From positions 3,123,188 to 3,187,187 of the forward strand of contig NZ_LFJC01000003.1 of NCBI RefSeq assembly GCF_002776695.1: 64,000 bases of DNA, read 5' to 3'. The notes under the pieces are model-generated. The model did not search any database. It was given only the letters and a program-made list of their open reading frames with translations, and was not told the origin of the DNA. Source of the stretch: Bradyrhizobium nitroreducens (GTDB lineage: Bacteria; Pseudomonadota; Alphaproteobacteria; Rhizobiales; Xanthobacteraceae). Position 1 is the stretch's first letter, and each line of letters opens with the position of its first letter. Shown in pieces: positions 1 to 8,899 of the stretch. A program made the position numbers and the translations under genes.

Positions 1-1
1 C

Positions 2-67
2 GGTATGCCGCCTGCAAAGGACATGAAGGCCACCAAGGCGAAGGGGCGAGTCGAAGCGGCAGCGTGA
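2..67 (+). CDS. Possible C-terminal end of an upstream gene (partial)
   Basis: An open frame enters from the left edge and stops with TGA at 65-67. It gives a short Lys/Ala-rich tail of about 21 residues. Such a tail is common at protein C-termini, but nothing identifies the family. It could equally be a chance open frame, because only 22 codons are visible. Confidence 0.25.
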   Translation, partial: GMPPAKDMKATKAKGRVEAAA

Positions 68-482
68 TCGATTCCAGAATGACGTTTGTGCCGGTAGTAT
101 TGAACGAAGACGAGGACGGCGCATGCTCTCGTCGGAGAGAAGGATCGCCCGCCGCTTCGGAGATCTATGCCGACGGCTGGTCCGCGGTCGTTCGGGACCG
201 TGCCTGCTGCTCCGTCGGCGCCTACGCCAGCCCATTTCGAGACGTTTGCTCTTACATTCGATCGGGCGGTGCAGCACCGCATGTACACGACCTCGGCAGG
301 AAGACCGGGTTTTGAAGAAGTTGCCGAACACCTTGCAGGCGATCAATCGGGCACTTTGCCGGATATATTGGAAGGTCGCCCGAAAACGGCTAACCGGCTA
401 TATATTTATTCTTCTTTAGGAGAATCGCTCTACTAATTTTATCGCAGTGATGATCTTCAAATCACGAATTGCCGGGGGATGC
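68..482. other. Leader region upstream of the chemoreceptor; no convincing gene
   Basis: Short overlapping open frames cover this stretch, but none has a good ribosome site or a recognisable domain. The last 100 bases turn AT-rich (around 390-412), as expected for a promoter, and carry the inverted element at 408-425 described separately. Confidence 0.5.
408..425. promoter_or_regulatory. Candidate operator resembling the XRE-cupin motif
   Basis: The half-sites ATTCT (408-412) and AGAAT (421-425) face each other. The inner core TTCTTTAGGAGAA (412-424) differs at one of 13 positions from the core at 7441-7453 upstream of the LIV-1 operon. It lies about 58 bases before the chosen chemoreceptor start, too far for its AGGAG to be that gene's ribosome site. 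Assignment to the XRE-cupin regulator at 15.6 kb is inference. Confidence 0.35.
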
Positions 483-2177
483 ATGCTTCTCGATAGGTTG
501 TCCATTCGTGCGAAGCTGCTTTGCCTCATCTCGGTGATGATCTTGTCGCTTGGCGTTTCGATCGGTATCGCGCTCCAACTTTCTTACTTGAGGATGCGAA
601 GCGACCGCATCGCGGAGATCAAGGCTGCTACAGATATGGGCATCGGTTTGGCGAGGTCTCTCGATCGGGATGTGGCGGGCGGCAAGTTGTCCAAGGAACA
701 AGCCATCGAGGATCTGCGAAAACGCCTTCATACGATGATGTATCGCGACGGGCAGGTCTATACGTTCGCGTCCTCGATGGAGGGAGTTTCCGTGGCGAAC
801 GGAGGAAATCCGGCGCTCGTGGGCAAAAATATCCTGGACGTGGTGGATGAGAACGGCGTGCGACCCGTTCGTTTGATGCGCGATGGGGTGCGCGACAAGG
901 GTGAGGCCATCGTGGAGTACATGTGGCCAAAGCCTGGCGTCGACGGTGTCGTAAGCAAGCTGACTTACGTCAAGGCGTTCGCGCCCTGGGATATCTTCAT
1001 AGGGACGGGTGACTACATCGACGATATCAAGGCGGCCTTCTGGGAGACTGGAAAGACGCTGGCGATAACGGTTGCCAGTTTGCTCGCGGTCAGTCTTGTC
1101 CTCACCTACCTGATCAGCCGTAATATCGGTAACGCACTGTCGTCGCTTTCGAAGACCATGCGGACCATCGCGGCTGGCGAGACTGACGTCGAATTGGTCG
1201 AAACCGATCGCCGCGACGAGATCGGAGAAATGGCCTCAGCCGTCGAAGTGTTTCGAAGGAACGCCATCGAGAACAGGTCTCTTCACGAATCCAAGGAAAC
1301 CGAGAGAGCGGCCTTCGCCGATGAAAGGCGGCAAGAACTAATGCGACTGGCGGGTGCTTTCGAGGCTGACGTTAAGGCCGTCGTCGACGCTGTGGCCGCC
1401 GGAATTCTGCAGATGGGAGGCTCGTCGGAGAAGATGACGGCGATAGCCGAAGTTACGGAAGCCAGAACGACGACTGTCGCTTCCGATATGAGCGAGGCTT
1501 CGACGAACGTAACGATCGTCGCATCCGCCTCGGAGGAACTGAGAACTTCCATCCAGGAGATCTCGCGCCAGGCCAATCTTGCGCAAACCGTCGTGGGACG
1601 CGCGGTCCTCGCGTCGGAACGTTCGGGCGCCACGGTGCAGACGCTGGAGGCGGCCGGACTCGAGATCGGCGAAGTCGTCAAACTGATCGCGACGATCGCC
1701 AGTCAGACGAACCTGTTGGCCTTGAACGCCACTATCGAGGCCGCGCGTGCTGGCGAGGCGGGGAGGGGATTTGCGATCGTCGCGTCGGAAGTGAAAGGAC
1801 TAGCGACCCAGACCGCTCAGGCCACGCAACGGATTTCGGATCAGATCTTGACGATGCAGAGCGCGGCGTCGGATACGGCTGGCGCGCTTCATGAATTGCG
1901 CGACGTGATCAACGAAGTGAACGAGGTCGCGGTCTCGATTAGTGCTGCGGTGGAAGAGCAGACCGCGGCAACGAGCGAGATCGGGCGCAATATCATGGAA
2001 GCAGCAGGCCGGACTGAGGCCGTCACGAGGAGTATCGTCGATGTGACGGAGGGAGCCAGGGAAACCGGGGCAGCAGCACGCTCGGTCTTCGACATTTCGC
2101 GCGATCTAACGCACCAGTCGTCTGCGCTGTCCGGGAAGATAAACAGTTTCGTCAGCGGCTTGCGAAATGCGTCCTGA
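483..2177 (+). CDS. Methyl-accepting chemotaxis protein with a Cache sensor
   Basis: This is a membrane chemoreceptor that passes ligand occupancy in the periplasm to CheA/CheW. A first membrane helix near residues 12-36 is followed by a single-Cache periplasmic domain (about 40-190), a second helix near 195-220, a HAMP linker and a long helical signalling domain. The signalling hairpin core is canonical (TNLLALNATIEAARAGE, near residue 410). The ATG at 483 is preferred because GGGGGA lies just upstream. ATGs at 447 and 450 are possible but lack a ribosome site. The gene stands alone, with no che genes nearby. Its ligand is unknown; the neighbouring transport and catabolic genes suggest an organic acid or another substrate of this region. 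Confidence 0.93.
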   Translation: MLLDRLSIRAKLLCLISVMILSLGVSIGIALQLSYLRMRSDRIAEIKAATDMGIGLARSLDRDVAGGKLSKEQAIEDLRKRLHTMMYRDGQVYTFASSMEGVSVANGGNPALVGKNILDVVDENGVRPVRLMRDGVRDKGEAIVEYMWPKPGVDGVVSKLTYVKAFAPWDIFIGTGDYIDDIKAAFWETGKTLAITVASLLAVSLVLTYLISRNIGNALSSLSKTMRTIAAGETDVELVETDRRDEIGEMASAVEVFRRNAIENRSLHESKETERAAFADERRQELMRLAGAFEADVKAVVDAVAAGILQMGGSSEKMTAIAEVTEARTTTVASDMSEASTNVTIVASASEELRTSIQEISRQANLAQTVVGRAVLASERSGATVQTLEAAGLEIGEVVKLIATIASQTNLLALNATIEAARAGEAGRGFAIVASEVKGLATQTAQATQRISDQILTMQSAASDTAGALHELRDVINEVNEVAVSISAAVEEQTAATSEIGRNIMEAAGRTEAVTRSIVDVTEGARETGAAARSVFDISRDLTHQSSALSGKINSFVSGLRNAS

Positions 2178-2246
2178 AGCTGAAAATCCAGATCCGATGG
2201 CCTCCGATGCTCGGGCCCCGACGGTTGGATTCCTGATCGAGAATGC

Positions 2247-2996
2247 CTAGGTGATTTCCACTTGCTGCCGCGTGAGTCGCATAGAATAGCTGTAGCGATC
2301 CGCCGGATGTATGCTGAGCGAGACTTCTGCCATCTCGTTCGAACTGAAAAGATACTGGCGTCGAATCGAAAGAGCGTAGGCGCCCGGCAATGCCTTCAAG
2401 GGTGAAGCAAGATCCGCCGATACGCCGACCGCGCTGATGTCCTGACGGATCTCGACAAAGCGGCGTCCTGATATCTTTTCTACCAGTGTTCCGAAGATAT
2501 CGCGATGGCTGTCCATTCGCGTCCGGACCTCGCCGGCGAAAGTACCGTCGACATAGACATCGGTCCAGCAGATGGGCGTCTTCGTTGCATCTCCCGGAAT
2601 CATGCGCAAGCTTGAAATCCGCAACCAGCGACGCCCGGGCTGGCAGCCCAGAGCGCGAGCGAGCTGTTCATCGGTCACGACCTCGGCGACCCGCTGAACG
2701 TGGCGTTCGGTCTCGACGCCGAATTGCTGGACCGCTTCGATAGAACCGAGCGATTGCGAAAAGCCGCCGCCGCTCTGCAAGGGCGCAACCGCTTCGACCC
2801 TAGTGCCGGCGTTTCTCTTTCGGCTCACGATCCCCGATGCCTGCAACTCCCGCATCGCCGCCCGGATCGTTGATCGGCTGACGGTGAACTGCTCGGCGAG
2901 CTCGAACTCGTTGGGCAGCAACGAACCGACGGGATGGCGCCCGTCGGCGATCGCCTGCATTAGAGCGCGAGCCACGTAGGCGTAACGGGTTACCAC
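2247..2996 (-). CDS. GntR family regulator, HutC/UTRA type
   Basis: This transcriptional regulator of about 249 residues has an N-terminal winged helix (about 10-70, including a VSRSTIRAAMREL recognition segment) and a C-terminal UTRA ligand-binding domain (about 90-240). The GTG start at 2996 follows AAGGAGG with six bases between. The frame stays open further upstream, but that extension crosses the palindromic operator and has no family likeness. The gene diverges from the lyase-symporter-fumarase operon, and the 38-bp palindrome between them is the obvious binding site. UTRA proteins usually sense a pathway metabolite and repress the adjacent operon; here the effector is probably the lyase substrate or a related acid (inference). 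Confidence 0.9.
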   Translation of the reverse strand: MVTRYAYVARALMQAIADGRHPVGSLLPNEFELAEQFTVSRSTIRAAMRELQASGIVSRKRNAGTRVEAVAPLQSGGGFSQSLGSIEAVQQFGVETERHVQRVAEVVTDEQLARALGCQPGRRWLRISSLRMIPGDATKTPICWTDVYVDGTFAGEVRTRMDSHRDIFGTLVEKISGRRFVEIRQDISAVGVSADLASPLKALPGAYALSIRRQYLFSSNEMAEVSLSIHPADRYSYSMRLTRQQVEIT

Positions 2997-3050
2997 CGAA
3001 ATCCTCCTTAAAGAGTCCTCATGGAAGCCTGGATGGCCGGCGTCAAGGGA

Positions 3051-3097
3051 TTGACCCCGAATTATGTTCGGACATATTAATATGTACGAACATAATT
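3051..3097. promoter_or_regulatory. Promoter with a 38-bp near-perfect palindromic GntR operator
   Basis: Bases 3060-3097 form an inverted repeat with 18 of 19 pairs matching; the only mismatch is 3071/3086. Within it are two 14-bp boxes of the form TATGTNCGNACATA (3063-3076 and 3081-3094), with centres 18 bp apart. A TTGACC (3051-3056) and a TATTAA (3075-3080) give a plausible promoter directed at the lyase gene, so bound regulator would cover the -10. It sits between the divergent GntR gene and the lyase. Confidence 0.8.
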
Positions 3098-3112
3098 GAG
3101 TAGGGGAGTGGG

Positions 3113-4471
3113 ATGGGAAGTACGGTGTTTGACTCGGGCCTATTTCGCGACATGTTCGGAACATCCGAAATGCGTGCAATCTTCGCCGATGACGGATTAG
3201 TGGGTCGCTATATCGAGGCTGAAGTCGCACTGGCCCGTGCTCAGGCGCGCATCGGGGTGGTACCCAAAGCTGCAGCCGAGGCGATTGCAGCCGCAGCGCG
3301 TTCCATCCAGATCGACTTCGAAAAGCTGCGCCGCGAGACCGAGATCGTCGGCTATCCGATCCTCCCGCTCGTGCATCAGCTGGCGGAAGCTGCGGGCGAA
3401 GCCGGTCGCTTCGTGCATTGGGGCGCGACGACCCAAGACATCATGGATACCGCCAACGTCCTACAGATCCGCGCGGCATTGCAGGTCGTGGCGCGCGACC
3501 TGCGAGAGGTCCGCGACATCCTGGCTGTGATGGCGCACAAGTATCGCAACACGCCGATGGCCGGGCGTACCCATTTGCAGCAGGCACTCCCGGTAACGTT
3601 CGGTTACAAGGCCGCGGTCTGGCTATCCTCGATCGACCGTCATATCGAGCGCGTCGATCAGGCGCTTCCGCGCATCCTCGTCGGCGAATTCTCAGGCGCC
3701 GCAGGCACGCTCGCTTCCGTCGGCGACGGCGGCCTCGAGATGCAAAAGCTGTTCTGCGAAGAACTCGGACTGCATCAGCCGTCGATCACCTGGCATGTCG
3801 CTCGCGACGGCATCGCCGAGTCGGTGACGTTGCTCGGTCTGATCACCGGTACCTTGGGCAAGATCGCGACCGACGTGATGCTGATGTCGGCGTCGGAATT
3901 CGGCGAGGTCTCAGAACCGTTTGTGCATGGGCGTGGTGCATCGTCGACAATGCCGCAGAAGCGCAATCCGATCTCCAGCGAGCTGATGCTCGCCGCGGCA
4001 AAGTCCGTGCGCCAGCACGTCGCCGCGATGCTCGACGGCATGATCCACGATTTCGAACGCGCCACCGGCCCATGGCATCTTGAATGGGTGTCGCTGCCGG
4101 AAAGCTTCCTGCTGACCGCCGCGTCACTGGCCAACGCCAAATTCATGCTGGCCGGGCTCGTCGTGCACGAGCATCGGATGCTGCAAAACCTCGATCTCAC
4201 CCGCGGTCTGATCGTGGCGGAGGCGGTGATGATGGCGGCGGCGCCGAAGCTCGGCCGGCAGAGGGCCCACGATGTCGTGTACGACGCCTGCCGCAGGGTG
4301 ATCGAAGGCGGCGGCCAGCTTGCCGACATTCTCGCCGGCGTGCCCGAGATCACCGAAGCCCTTGGAGGCGAGGACATGATCCGGCGTCACTGTGATCCCG
4401 CCAACTATCTCGGCCTCTGCGGTCCGATGGTCGATCGCGTTCTCCAGATTTCAGCCGCCGGAGCCCGGTGA
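3113..4471 (+). CDS. Fumarase/aspartase superfamily lyase, PcaB/adenylosuccinate-lyase-like
   Basis: This 452-residue cytoplasmic enzyme of the fumarate-releasing lyase superfamily carries HWGATTQDIMDT (about residue 102), typical of 3-carboxy-cis,cis-muconate cycloisomerase and adenylosuccinate lyase relatives. It also has the superfamily signature SSTMPQKRNP (about 277-286). GGGGAG precedes the ATG. No other pca gene is present. The partners are a C4-dicarboxylate symporter and a fumarase-like enzyme, so a C-N lyase releasing fumarate from an N-substituted aspartate fits better than muconate chemistry (inference). A genuine purB is unlikely given the divergent catabolic-type regulator. The substrate is unknown. 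Confidence 0.8.
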   Translation: MGSTVFDSGLFRDMFGTSEMRAIFADDGLVGRYIEAEVALARAQARIGVVPKAAAEAIAAAARSIQIDFEKLRRETEIVGYPILPLVHQLAEAAGEAGRFVHWGATTQDIMDTANVLQIRAALQVVARDLREVRDILAVMAHKYRNTPMAGRTHLQQALPVTFGYKAAVWLSSIDRHIERVDQALPRILVGEFSGAAGTLASVGDGGLEMQKLFCEELGLHQPSITWHVARDGIAESVTLLGLITGTLGKIATDVMLMSASEFGEVSEPFVHGRGASSTMPQKRNPISSELMLAAAKSVRQHVAAMLDGMIHDFERATGPWHLEWVSLPESFLLTAASLANAKFMLAGLVVHEHRMLQNLDLTRGLIVAEAVMMAAAPKLGRQRAHDVVYDACRRVIEGGGQLADILAGVPEITEALGGEDMIRRHCDPANYLGLCGPMVDRVLQISAAGAR

Positions 4472-4554
4472 CCCGCGCAGGTGCACGGCACGCGATCTCC
4501 CCAAATGCGCCGGAGAGCGCAGTCAACAACGATTGACGATCCTCGGAGGAAATA

Positions 4555-5919
4555 ATGGCCACGATAGCGACAACACCGCGCGACGACGTTGCGCTCCAAC
4601 AGTCCGCCAAGCCGGCGCGGAAAGCCCTATGGAAGAACCTCGGCCTGCAAGTTGCGGTCAGCATGGTTCTGGGAATTGTCGTGGGCCTCGTTTGGCCCGA
4701 GTTCGGCGCGTCGCTGAAGATCCTCGGCGATATCTTCCTGCGGCTGATCAAGACAGCGGTCGCACCGCTGGTATTCCTGACGGTCGCCGTCGGTATCGTT
4801 GCGGCCGGCGACATCAAGCGGGTCGGCAAGGTCGGGCTCATCGCCATGGTCTATTTCGAGGTCGTCTCGACGATTGCGCTGGCGCTTGGCCTGCTGTTCG
4901 GCAACCTCGTCGGTGTCGGCAGGAATCTCGATCATATTGCAGCTCCGGCTGCCGCCACCAAGGGCGCGGAAGCCGCGACCAAGGCAGCGGCCGCCTCGCA
5001 CACCACGTTCGACCAGTTTCTGATCAACGTCTTTCCGGACAATTTCATCGGCGCCTTCGCGCGCGGCGAATTGCTTCAGGTGCTCGTCATCGCCCTGATC
5101 TTCGGCTTCGGTCTGATGGCGCTTTCGCCGGCGAAGCGCGCACCAATCGAGAGCGGATTGAACACGATGTCTACCGCGTTCTTCGAGTTCATTCACATCA
5201 TCATGGCGTTGGCACCGATCGGCACGTTCGGTGCCGTCGCCTATGCGGTCGGCTCGAACGGGACGGCCGTGCTGATTTCGCTCGCTTACTTCGTGCTGAC
5301 GTTCTACGCGCTGGTGATCCTGTTCATCGTGGTCGTGCTCGGCGCCGTCTGCGCCCTGTTCCGCATCAATATCTTCCATCTGCTGCGCTATATCCGGGAA
5401 GAGATCATCATCATGCTCGGTACCGCTTCCTCCGAAAGCGTGCTGCCGCGCCTCTTGGAAAAACTGCCCGCCTATGGCGCTTCGAAACAGACCGTCGGGC
5501 TGGTGCTGCCGACCGGATATGCCTTCAACCTCGACGGCACTTCGCTTTTTATGTCGATGGGCGTGATCTTTCTCGCCAACGCCTATGGCGTGCCGCTCTC
5601 GTGGGAACAGGAGATCGGCATTCTTGCAATCATGCTGCTGACGTCGAAGGGCGCAGCCACGGTCTCTGGCGGCTCCTTCGTCGTCTTCGCCGCGACCGTG
5701 ACGGCATCCGGAATTCTCCCCGTGGACGGTCTCGCGCTAATCTTCGGCGTCTATCGCTTTCTTTCCATCGCGCTGTCGACCTGCAACGTCATCGGCAACA
5801 CAGTGGCGACCGTGGTGGTCGCCAAATTGGCCGGTGAATTCGACGAGACCGCTTGGAAGGGCGCCGGTGCAAGCGAGAAGCGGTCCGGCGCCCCTAGTCC
5901 GAAGCAATGGTGGAAATGA
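4555..5919 (+). CDS. Dicarboxylate/amino acid:cation symporter (DctA/GltP family)
   Basis: This inner-membrane secondary transporter (454 residues) of the DAACS family couples C4-dicarboxylate or acidic amino acid uptake to cations. The serine-rich re-entrant motif (SSESVLPR, about 292), the NLDGTS segment (about 324) and the NVIGN segment in the last helix (about 411) are all present. The Ala/Lys-rich stretch near residues 128-150 is a periplasmic-loop-like insertion. GGAGGAAATA precedes the ATG. It follows the lyase by 83 bases, and its stop overlaps a possible ATG of the fumarase gene, so the three form an operon. It probably imports the lyase substrate or its dicarboxylate product. Confidence 0.9.
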   Translation: MATIATTPRDDVALQQSAKPARKALWKNLGLQVAVSMVLGIVVGLVWPEFGASLKILGDIFLRLIKTAVAPLVFLTVAVGIVAAGDIKRVGKVGLIAMVYFEVVSTIALALGLLFGNLVGVGRNLDHIAAPAAATKGAEAATKAAAASHTTFDQFLINVFPDNFIGAFARGELLQVLVIALIFGFGLMALSPAKRAPIESGLNTMSTAFFEFIHIIMALAPIGTFGAVAYAVGSNGTAVLISLAYFVLTFYALVILFIVVVLGAVCALFRINIFHLLRYIREEIIIMLGTASSESVLPRLLEKLPAYGASKQTVGLVLPTGYAFNLDGTSLFMSMGVIFLANAYGVPLSWEQEIGILAIMLLTSKGAATVSGGSFVVFAATVTASGILPVDGLALIFGVYRFLSIALSTCNVIGNTVATVVVAKLAGEFDETAWKGAGASEKRSGAPSPKQWWK

Positions 5920-5939
5920 ACTCATTGGAGGTGACTGAG

Positions 5940-7352
5940 GTGAACCAGTTAAGGCTCGAGCAGGACGCATTCGGTGCGGTCGAGGTCCCGTCCAACCGCT
6001 ATTGGGGCGCCCAGACCCAGCGGGCACTCGCGGTATTCGATGTCGGAGAAGAGCGCTTTCCGGCCTGCCTTTTCCACGCCTTCGCACTCCAAAAGATCGC
6101 GGCGGCCCGCGCGAATAGTCGGCTCGGGGCCCTCGATGAAGAATTGGCAAAGACGATCGAACTGGCTGCGCTGGAGATCCGGGAGGGGAGGTTCGATGAT
6201 CATTTTCCTCTGACGGTCTGGCAAACGGGTTCCGGGACGCAGACCAATATGAACGTCAATGAGGTCATCGCCAATCGAGCCAATGAGATGCTCGGGCGAC
6301 CGCTTGGGGGGAAGAAACCGGTTCATCCCAACGATCACGTCAATTGCTCGCAATCGTCCAACGACAGCTTCCCCACTGTCATGCATATCGCCGTCGCCTT
6401 GGAGATACGCGATCGCCTGCTCCCGGCCGTCCGGGCATTGCGCGATGAACTTGCGTCGAAGGCCGAGATGTTTTCGGATGTCGTGAAGATAGGTCGTACC
6501 CATCTCATGGATGCCGTGCCGATGACGATGGGCCAGGCCTTCGAGGCATTCTGGCGTCAAGTGGACAACTGCCTGGCGCGAATTGAGGATGCCAGACCGC
6601 GTCTGCATAGGCTGTCGCAGGGCGGCACGGCGGTCGGGTCCGGTCTAAATGCACCGGCCGATTTCGATGTCGTGTTTTGCGATGAACTGAACTCGTTGTG
6701 CGGGCTGACGTTTGCTCCCAATCCGAGCAAGTTTGAAGGTATGGGCGCGCACGACACCTTGGTCGAAGTTTCCGGTACGTTGAACACGCTTGCCGTCACT
6801 CTGGTCAAGATCGCAAACGACATTAGGTTTCTGGGGTCTGGCCCCCGCTGCGGTCTTGGAGAGCTGATCGTGCCGCACGATGGCTTGACGTCGTCGATCA
6901 TGCCAGGAAAACGGAACCCCACGATCGGCGAGGTGGTCGTGCAGACGGCCTTCCAAGCGATGGGCAATCACGCCACAATCACCGCGGCAGGCGCGTCGGG
7001 CAATTTCGAGCTGAACGTCGCTAAACCTGTGCTCATCTATAATTTGCTGCAATCGATTCGCGTCTTGTCCGATAGCTCGCGCATGCTGGCTATCCGCCTA
7101 GTGCGCGGATTGACGGTCGATCGAGAGCGTCTCGCAGCCAATGTGTCCAATGCGCTCCTCCTGGCGACGAGTCTGAACCCTGTCTTGGGATACGACAAGG
7201 TCGCCGAAATCACCGCGCGAGCGTTGGCGGATGGCGTCACGCCTCGACAGGCGGCGATCTCCTTGGGTTTCCTGTCAGGCGACGAGTACGACCGGATCGT
7301 CGATCCGGCTCGGATGACGGGGGTGCGAAGCGCGCCTTCATCAAAGGTCTGA
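5940..7352 (+). CDS. Class II fumarase-like lyase
   Basis: This cytoplasmic enzyme (about 470 residues from the GTG at 5940) resembles class II fumarase, which interconverts fumarate and malate. Fumarase-type blocks are clear: YWGAQTQRAL, TGSGTQTNMNVNEV (about 96), HPNDHVNCSQSSNDSFPT (about 130-147), and the C-terminal NPVLGYDKVAEI. The signature loop reads SSIMPGKRNPT (about 317) where fumarases normally have KVNPTQ, so specificity may have shifted. GTG 5940 has GGAGG eight bases upstream and matches the usual fumarase N-terminus. ATGs at 5907 and 5916, the latter overlapping the symporter stop as ATGA, are alternatives. It would feed fumarate from the upstream lyase into the TCA cycle. Confidence 0.85.
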   Translation: MNQLRLEQDAFGAVEVPSNRYWGAQTQRALAVFDVGEERFPACLFHAFALQKIAAARANSRLGALDEELAKTIELAALEIREGRFDDHFPLTVWQTGSGTQTNMNVNEVIANRANEMLGRPLGGKKPVHPNDHVNCSQSSNDSFPTVMHIAVALEIRDRLLPAVRALRDELASKAEMFSDVVKIGRTHLMDAVPMTMGQAFEAFWRQVDNCLARIEDARPRLHRLSQGGTAVGSGLNAPADFDVVFCDELNSLCGLTFAPNPSKFEGMGAHDTLVEVSGTLNTLAVTLVKIANDIRFLGSGPRCGLGELIVPHDGLTSSIMPGKRNPTIGEVVVQTAFQAMGNHATITAAGASGNFELNVAKPVLIYNLLQSIRVLSDSSRMLAIRLVRGLTVDRERLAANVSNALLLATSLNPVLGYDKVAEITARALADGVTPRQAAISLGFLSGDEYDRIVDPARMTGVRSAPSSKV

Positions 7353-7438
7353 TGCATTGACCCGCGGCGAAGACACGCGACTTCACCGCATCCCGGCCGA
7401 CCAATTTAAGCTTCCATCGGCCATCCATTCCTGCTAAG

Positions 7439-7470
7439 TCTTCTTTAGAAGAAAGATTCTCTTTTAGAAT
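7439..7470. promoter_or_regulatory. Candidate double operator for the XRE-cupin regulator
   Basis: Two inverted elements lie side by side upstream of the LIV-1 binding protein: TCTTCTTTAGAAGA (7439-7452) and ATTCT-N5-AGAAT (7456-7470). Their centres are about 18 bp apart. The same two spacing types recur at 15502-15517 and 16376-16444, beside the XRE-cupin gene. Binding by that protein is inference. Confidence 0.6.
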
Positions 7471-7551
7471 ACATATCTCGGCCGTTTGGGATGGGATCTG
7501 ATCAAGGACGCTTAAGACGTCCGCGGAAGCTGACGAAAGGGAGGAAATAAA

Positions 7552-8892
7552 ATGTCGACCAAGGATGAAATGAGATCTGACATCTTGACGCGGCGAGCCG
7601 CGCTCGCCGCGCTTGGAGTTGGGGCGCTGGCGTTGTCTGGGCGCCGTGTGCAGGCGCAAGCTGGGAAGCCGGACGAGATCAAGGTCGGCATAGCAACATA
7701 TCTGTCCGGGCCAGCGAGCGTGTTTGGCGTGCCGGCGAGGCAAGCTGCGGAACTGCTTATCGAAGAGCTGAACGCGGCGGGAGGCATCGCCGGTGTAAAA
7801 CTCCGCCCGATCTTTTTCGACGAGGGGCCTGGCGTCGATCACTTCGTCGCCGAGTATCGACGTCTCGTGCAAAGCGAAAAAGTCGATCTAATGTTCGCGG
7901 CGATCTCGTCCGCCGACTGTCTTGCCTGCGCGCCGATTGCGGAGGAGATGAAGCGCCCCACGCTTCTTTGGGATTGCAGCACTCAACGCATTTTCGAAGA
8001 AGCGCACTACGATTACGTGTTTCGAACCATCGGCAACAGTACCCCCGAGGTCTTGGCCCCCGTTCTCTATCTTCTCAAGTACAAGCCGAATTTCTCGACC
8101 GTCGCAGTAGTCAATCAAGACTACGTGTGGGGCCGGGACAGCTGGACGATGTTCAAAACGATCGTCGAGAGGCTGAAGCCGGGCGTTCGCGTGGTGGCCG
8201 AGATGTTTCCGCGTTTTGGCGCGACGGATTATTCGAGCGAAGTGACCCGTCTACTCGCGACCAAGCCGGATGTGGTGTTCAACGCCTCATGGGGTGGTGA
8301 TCTCGACACTTTCATCCGCCAAGCGGCCGATCGAAAGCTTCTCGAGCGATCCCTCTTCGTACTGCCCCTGGGGGAATCGTCGCTCGAGCGCGTCGGCAAA
8401 AGCCTGCCGCCGGGCCACATTATCGGCGCCCGAGGCGATCACTGGTTTCTACATCCCTCGCCCGAAGATGCGAAACGCTTGGCTGCGTTCACGGAGAACT
8501 TCCGGAAGCGAACCGGCGTCTACCCGATCTATCCGTGCTTTCACATGGCCCAGGCCGTGTTCGCGATGAAGGCAGCTTACGAAAAGGCGCTGGTGACCAA
8601 GGGCGGAGTCTGGCCGACGGATGCCGAACTTGCTGCGGCATTCAAGGGCCTTCAGTTTCCCTCGCTGACAAGCCCGGTGAAGATACGCGAGGATGGTCAG
8701 GGGCTCGCGAACATGTTGGTCGGAACGACAGTCGCCGATCCAAAATACTCGTTCCCGATCCTGGCCGACATGGTCGTTTTTCCGGGCGAGATGGTCACGA
8801 CGCCGGTCGGAAAGTCGAGCTTCGAATGGCTGAAAACGCTCGAGCCGGACATTCTTTCTCGGGTCCCGCAGCCTGTGACATCGAGGGGCTGA
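7552..8892 (+). CDS. LIV-type ABC transporter substrate-binding protein (system 1)
   Basis: This periplasmic binding protein (446 residues) has the type-I periplasmic-binding fold of the branched-chain amino acid family (periplasmic_binding_6/LivK). The N-terminus carries a twin-arginine-like signal (LTRRAALAALGVGALALSG, ending near an AQA site), suggesting Tat export. The mature part begins EIKVGIATYLSGP, typical of the family. GGGAGGAAATAAA precedes the ATG. It heads a five-gene operon with permeases and ATPases in close or overlapping order. In alphaproteobacteria this family takes up aromatic acids, amides and urea as well as amino acids, so the name does not fix the ligand. The promoter carries the double operator at 7439-7470. 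Confidence 0.9.
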   Translation: MSTKDEMRSDILTRRAALAALGVGALALSGRRVQAQAGKPDEIKVGIATYLSGPASVFGVPARQAAELLIEELNAAGGIAGVKLRPIFFDEGPGVDHFVAEYRRLVQSEKVDLMFAAISSADCLACAPIAEEMKRPTLLWDCSTQRIFEEAHYDYVFRTIGNSTPEVLAPVLYLLKYKPNFSTVAVVNQDYVWGRDSWTMFKTIVERLKPGVRVVAEMFPRFGATDYSSEVTRLLATKPDVVFNASWGGDLDTFIRQAADRKLLERSLFVLPLGESSLERVGKSLPPGHIIGARGDHWFLHPSPEDAKRLAAFTENFRKRTGVYPIYPCFHMAQAVFAMKAAYEKALVTKGGVWPTDAELAAAFKGLQFPSLTSPVKIREDGQGLANMLVGTTVADPKYSFPILADMVVFPGEMVTTPVGKSSFEWLKTLEPDILSRVPQPVTSRG

Positions 8893-8899
8893 CTCGATC

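Noticed and set aside
417..424. AGGAG before the chemoreceptor as its ribosome-binding site
   Set aside because: It is about 60 bases before the best start and more than 20 before any in-frame ATG, so it is more likely part of the inverted element.
3113..4471. Assignment as pcaB or purB
   Set aside because: The signature fits the superfamily, but there is no pca or purine context and the neighbours are a dicarboxylate symporter and a fumarase-like gene, so only the superfamily was named.
4627..5379. A 250-codon minus-strand open frame
   Set aside because: It lies opposite the DctA-like gene, its product is extremely Asp/Glu/Arg-rich with no domain, and it is the expected shadow of a GC-rich membrane-protein gene.
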